Positions 6,700 to 8,243 of a DNA stretch of 8,243 nucleotides are shown piece after piece. The notes beneath the pieces are model-generated. The model was not told the origin of the DNA, made no database searches, and saw only the letters and a program-made list of their open reading frames with translations. The stretch is from assembly GCA_964639895.1 (NCBI GenBank), contig CAZXEJ010000059.1:1-8243 (forward strand). Reading direction: 5' to 3'. The position numbers were made by a program, and so were the translations under genes. The stretch is from CAZXEJ01 sp964639895. Its GTDB lineage: Bacteria > Desulfobacterota_D > UBA1144 > Nemesobacterales > JADFKM01. Positions within the stretch are counted from its first letter, which is position 1. Each line of letters opens with the position of its first letter.

Positions 6700-6939
6700 G
6701 TGGCGAAGCCGCAAGTAGCAGCACGCATGCCAGCCGTGCTCGATCTCGAGCCGGGCACCTACTACTGGTGTCGTTGCGGGAGGTCGCAGAACCAGCCCTT
6801 CTGCGACGGCTCACACACTGGAACCGGGTTCGAACCGTTGGAGTTCACGCTTGAGGAAAAGAGGCGCATCGCGCTTTGTAACTGCAAGCACACCTCCCGC
6901 CCGCCCTATTTCGACGGCACGCACAGCAGGCTGGACTGA
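6700..6939 (+). CDS. small CDGSH iron-sulfur domain protein with a degenerate second motif
   Basis: A 79-residue protein with two CDGSH-type motifs, the layout of small bacterial CDGSH proteins thought to carry two [2Fe-2S] clusters in one chain. Motif 1 is intact: C24, C26, C35 and H39 (WCRCGRSQNQPFCDGSH). Motif 2 has C60, C62 and H75 (LCNCKHTSRPPYFDGTH), but the expected third cysteine is F71, so one of the usual Cys3-His ligands is missing. Between them lies GTGFEPLEFTLEEKR, typical of the family. The GTG start at 6700 follows a perfect GGAGGT by 6 nt; an upstream GTG at 6649 lacks this. There is no membrane anchor or signal peptide, so it is probably a soluble cytoplasmic electron-transfer or cluster-handling protein. 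Exact function is unknown. It lies upstream of a DUF4149 gene and an A-type Fe-S carrier. Confidence 0.9.
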   Translation: MAKPQVAARMPAVLDLEPGTYYWCRCGRSQNQPFCDGSHTGTGFEPLEFTLEEKRRIALCNCKHTSRPPYFDGTHSRLD

Positions 6940-6971
6940 GTGTCAGAGCCGTAGGTGGAGGGCGCCCGAAC

Positions 6972-6989
6972 GCAGGCCTCGCCGCCTGC
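6972..6989 (+). terminator. weak hairpin after the CDGSH gene
   Basis: GCAGGC (6972-6977) and GCCTGC (6984-6989) form a perfect 6-bp GC-rich stem with a 6-nt loop, 33 nt after the CDGSH stop. No T-run follows, so it is a weak or Rho-assisted terminator candidate, or an mRNA 3'-end stabiliser. Confidence 0.35.
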
Positions 6990-7006
6990 TGGGGAGTTGA
7001 TACCGC

Positions 7007-7034
7007 TTGGAGGCCGCTTCAGGGAATGTATCAT
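7007..7034 (+). promoter_or_regulatory. candidate promoter for the DUF4149 gene
   Basis: TATCAT (7029-7034) matches 5 of 6 positions of the -10 consensus and lies in a local AT-rich patch. TTGGAG (7007-7012) stands 16 bp upstream and shares only TTG with the -35 consensus. It would give a leader of about 50 nt before the ATG at 7092. Confidence 0.35.
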
Positions 7035-7091
7035 TAAGAAGGAAGAAGGGCCGCCCGGACGGCAGCTGGAAACGCAGACGGAGGAAAGGAT

Positions 7092-7577
7092 ATGGAGCAC
7101 GCCCTCAGGTTCGTACACTCCCTCTCCGTAGCTCTCTGGGTAGGGGCCGTCTTCTTTTTCGCGTCCATCGGGGGGCCCGCAATATTCCGCACACTGGAGC
7201 GAAGGACGGCGGGCGAAGTGGTGTCGGCCATCTTCGGTAACTACTACGCCCTGGGCTACGTGTGCGGTGCGCTCGCCCTCGCTTCGGCGCTGGCCTTGTG
7301 GGCGCTGTCGCCGGGGGCCGGCTGGTTGCTGCACGGGCTGCGCGCCGCCCTCCTGGTCGTCATGATAGCCCTCTGGCTTTACGCGGGGGCCGTCGTAAGG
7401 CCCGAGGCCCATCGGCTGAGGCTCGAGATGGCGGCCCGACAAGGAGAGGCCCGCACCGGCCACGACGAAGCCCTGGCCCGCAGGTTCGCCGCCCTACACA
7501 AGCGTTCGGTCGCCGCCAACGGGGGCGTATTTCTGCTCGGGATTGCTTTGGTTGCAGTGAACGCATATAATAGATGA
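7092..7577 (+). CDS. DUF4149-type (TMEM205-like) four-TM membrane protein
   Basis: A 161-residue integral membrane protein with hydrophobic segments at about 7-29, 50-71, 80-101 and 139-157, and a polar, charged loop at about 103-137. The opening FVHSLSVALWVGAVFFFASIGGPAIF and the following GEVVSAIFGNYYALGYVCG fit DUF4149, the domain also found in eukaryotic TMEM205; both its length and TM spacing agree. The function of bacterial members is not established. The ATG has GGAGG 7 nt upstream (7080-7084), which settles the start. It ends 39 nt before the A-type carrier gene, whose likely promoter lies inside this gene's last codons. Family assignment rests on remembered sequence pattern, not a search. 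Confidence 0.75.
   Translation: MEHALRFVHSLSVALWVGAVFFFASIGGPAIFRTLERRTAGEVVSAIFGNYYALGYVCGALALASALALWALSPGAGWLLHGLRAALLVVMIALWLYAGAVVRPEAHRLRLEMAARQGEARTGHDEALARRFAALHKRSVAANGGVFLLGIALVAVNAYNR
7543..7571 (+). promoter_or_regulatory. promoter with perfect -10 box for the A-type carrier gene
   Basis: TATAAT (7566-7571) is a perfect -10 hexamer, with TTGCTT (7543-7548) exactly 17 bp upstream as the -35 partner (TTG conserved). Both are inside the final codons of the DUF4149 gene. Transcription would begin near 7578, giving a leader of about 40 nt that contains the AGGAGGT ribosome binding site at 7601. Confidence 0.6.
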
Positions 7578-7616
7578 GTAAGGTATCCTAAACGACTTCA
7601 AGGAGGTAGTGGCTCC

Positions 7617-7940
7617 ATGCTAGAGGTCACTCCGCGGGCGATAGAAGAAATAAGGAAGCTGCTAGCCCAGGAAGGGGACGAGGGACTCGTGTTGAGGGTG
7701 AGGGTGGTGCCCGGCGGCTGTTCGGGCTACTCGTACGAAATGGGATTCGACGACGAGTTCGACGAGAGTGACGAGGTGGTGGAGACCGAGGGCATAAAGG
7801 TGGTGGTCGACGAGACGAGCGCCCAGTTCCTCAAGGGAGCCGTGCTCGACTACACCGACGGATTCCAGGGACGCGGCTTCTCCATAAAGAACCCCAACGC
7901 CACGGCCACCTGCGGCTGCGGCTCTTCGTTCACCGTCTAG
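7617..7940 (+). CDS. A-type iron-sulfur cluster carrier protein (IscA/SufA/ErpA family)
   Basis: A-type carriers receive Fe-S clusters from an ISC or SUF scaffold and deliver them to apo-enzymes; IspH is one well-known client in E. coli. The protein is 107 residues, the standard length, with the three invariant ligand cysteines C35 (VPGGCSGYSYEMGF) and C99/C101 (ATCGCGSSF). The start MLEVTPRAIEEIRKLL, the internal VDETSAQFLKGAVLDYTD (64-81) and FSIKNPNATATCGCG are typical of the family. The ATG is 9 nt after a perfect AGGAGGT (7601-7607). Sequence alone does not tell ErpA from IscA or SufA, so no symbol is given. It lies 39 nt downstream of the DUF4149 gene, with its own candidate promoter, and is followed by about 300 bp of non-coding DNA. 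Confidence 0.95.
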   Translation: MLEVTPRAIEEIRKLLAQEGDEGLVLRVRVVPGGCSGYSYEMGFDDEFDESDEVVETEGIKVVVDETSAQFLKGAVLDYTDGFQGRGFSIKNPNATATCGCGSSFTV

Positions 7941-8001
7941 AGAGGAAGGGAAGCGATCGACGGGCGCCGCCGTGCAACGGGGCCGGCGGGTGTCCTAGGT
8001 C

Positions 8002-8027
8002 GCGGCCGGCGTGTCCGGGCCGGCCGC
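8002..8027 (+). terminator. GC-rich hairpin after the A-type carrier gene
   Basis: A perfect 9-bp stem GCGGCCGGC (8002-8010)/GCCGGCCGC (8019-8027) with an 8-nt loop, about 60 nt after the stop codon. A smaller CCGCCG/CGGCGG stem can form around 7967-7990 just before it. No T-run follows either, so they are not classic intrinsic terminators and may act with the C-rich tract downstream. Confidence 0.5.
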
Positions 8028-8036
8028 TGCATCGCG

Positions 8037-8190
8037 CCCCCCCACACCAACCCCTCTACCCAGCCGAGCCCGCCCCTGCTGCGCCCGACATCGCAACCCT
8101 GCCGCGGCCCCGTCCCCGTCCCACACCACCCCTCACACCCGCCAGGCACAGAACAGGGCCTCCGCAATCCACCACACATACCACCCTTTT
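8037..8190 (+). terminator. C-rich, G-poor tract, probable Rho-utilisation (rut) region
   Basis: By hand count 8041-8190 holds 81 C and 23 G in 150 nt on the plus strand, the transcript sense of the A-type carrier gene. It is unstructured by eye and rich in short C runs separated by A or T. That composition is the known hallmark of rut sites where Rho loads onto RNA. No gene is evident on either strand. Together with the hairpin just upstream it probably forms the end of the carrier transcript. Confidence 0.45.
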
Positions 8191-8207
8191 CGTATTCGAT
8201 TGCTTTA

Positions 8208-8243
8208 GGAAACAAAATGTTGTTTTCCAGGTGGATGTGTTGA
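8208..8243. other. imperfect palindrome and possible ribosome binding site at the right edge
   Basis: An A/T-rich imperfect inverted repeat spans 8208-8228 (GGAAACAA against TTGTTTTCC with one bulged T). It is followed by AGGTGG (8229-8234), which could be the ribosome binding site of a gene starting at a TTG at 8240 and lying beyond the window. ATG at 8235 meets a stop after one more codon. Either an operator or leader hairpin is possible; too little sequence remains to decide. Confidence 0.2.

Noticed and set aside
6467..6814. 115-codon minus-strand open frame opposite the CDGSH gene
   Set aside because: Antisense to a well-supported gene, with no recognisable motifs or good start site.

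Overview
The window is GC-rich bacterial chromosome with mostly housekeeping genes and no mobile element, CRISPR array, rRNA or tRNA that I can see. The order aroA-cmk-ispH-rpsA is widespread in deltaproteobacterial (Desulfobacterota-like) and some Gram-positive lineages. With high GC, frequent GTG/TTG starts and strong AGGAGG-type ribosome binding sites, a Desulfobacterota-like or other little-cultured phylum is plausible. I cannot name the taxon from sequence alone.

Left part (1-3577, all minus strand): a compact block transcribed right to left. aroA (EPSP synthase, class II-like motifs) overlaps cmk (cytidylate kinase) by 4 nt. cmk overlaps ispH (last step of the MEP isoprenoid pathway) by 4 nt. 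After 86 nt comes rpsA (ribosomal protein S1), which runs off the left edge. The block joins aromatic amino acid, nucleotide and isoprenoid precursor synthesis to translation initiation. A 198-bp divergent intergenic region (3578-3775) with one AT-rich patch separates aroA from coaBC (plus strand), the bifunctional coenzyme A biosynthesis flavoprotein.

Middle (4994-6699): coaBC ends at a strong hairpin that also lies downstream of a convergent minus-strand gene for a six-TM membrane GGDEF diguanylate cyclase with intact catalytic and I-site motifs. Upstream of that gene is a 520-bp stretch with no convincing gene. It holds several competing inverted repeats and, at 6516-6560, a helically phased array of alternating GTCA/TGAC half-sites with a 21-bp direct repeat overlapping a candidate promoter.

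Right part (6700-7940, plus strand): a small CDGSH iron-sulfur protein whose second cluster site has lost a cysteine, a four-TM DUF4149-type membrane protein, and an A-type Fe-S carrier (IscA/SufA/ErpA family). This looks like a small iron-sulfur neighbourhood, although the genes have separate ribosome binding sites and probably separate promoters. The last 300 bp are non-coding: a 9-bp perfect hairpin, then a long C-rich, G-poor tract that looks like a Rho-utilisation site, then a small palindrome at the edge.

I do not see an obviously new multi-gene system. The observations most worth a second look are the phased half-site array, the degenerate CDGSH protein, and the structured non-coding DNA upstream of the cyclase gene.
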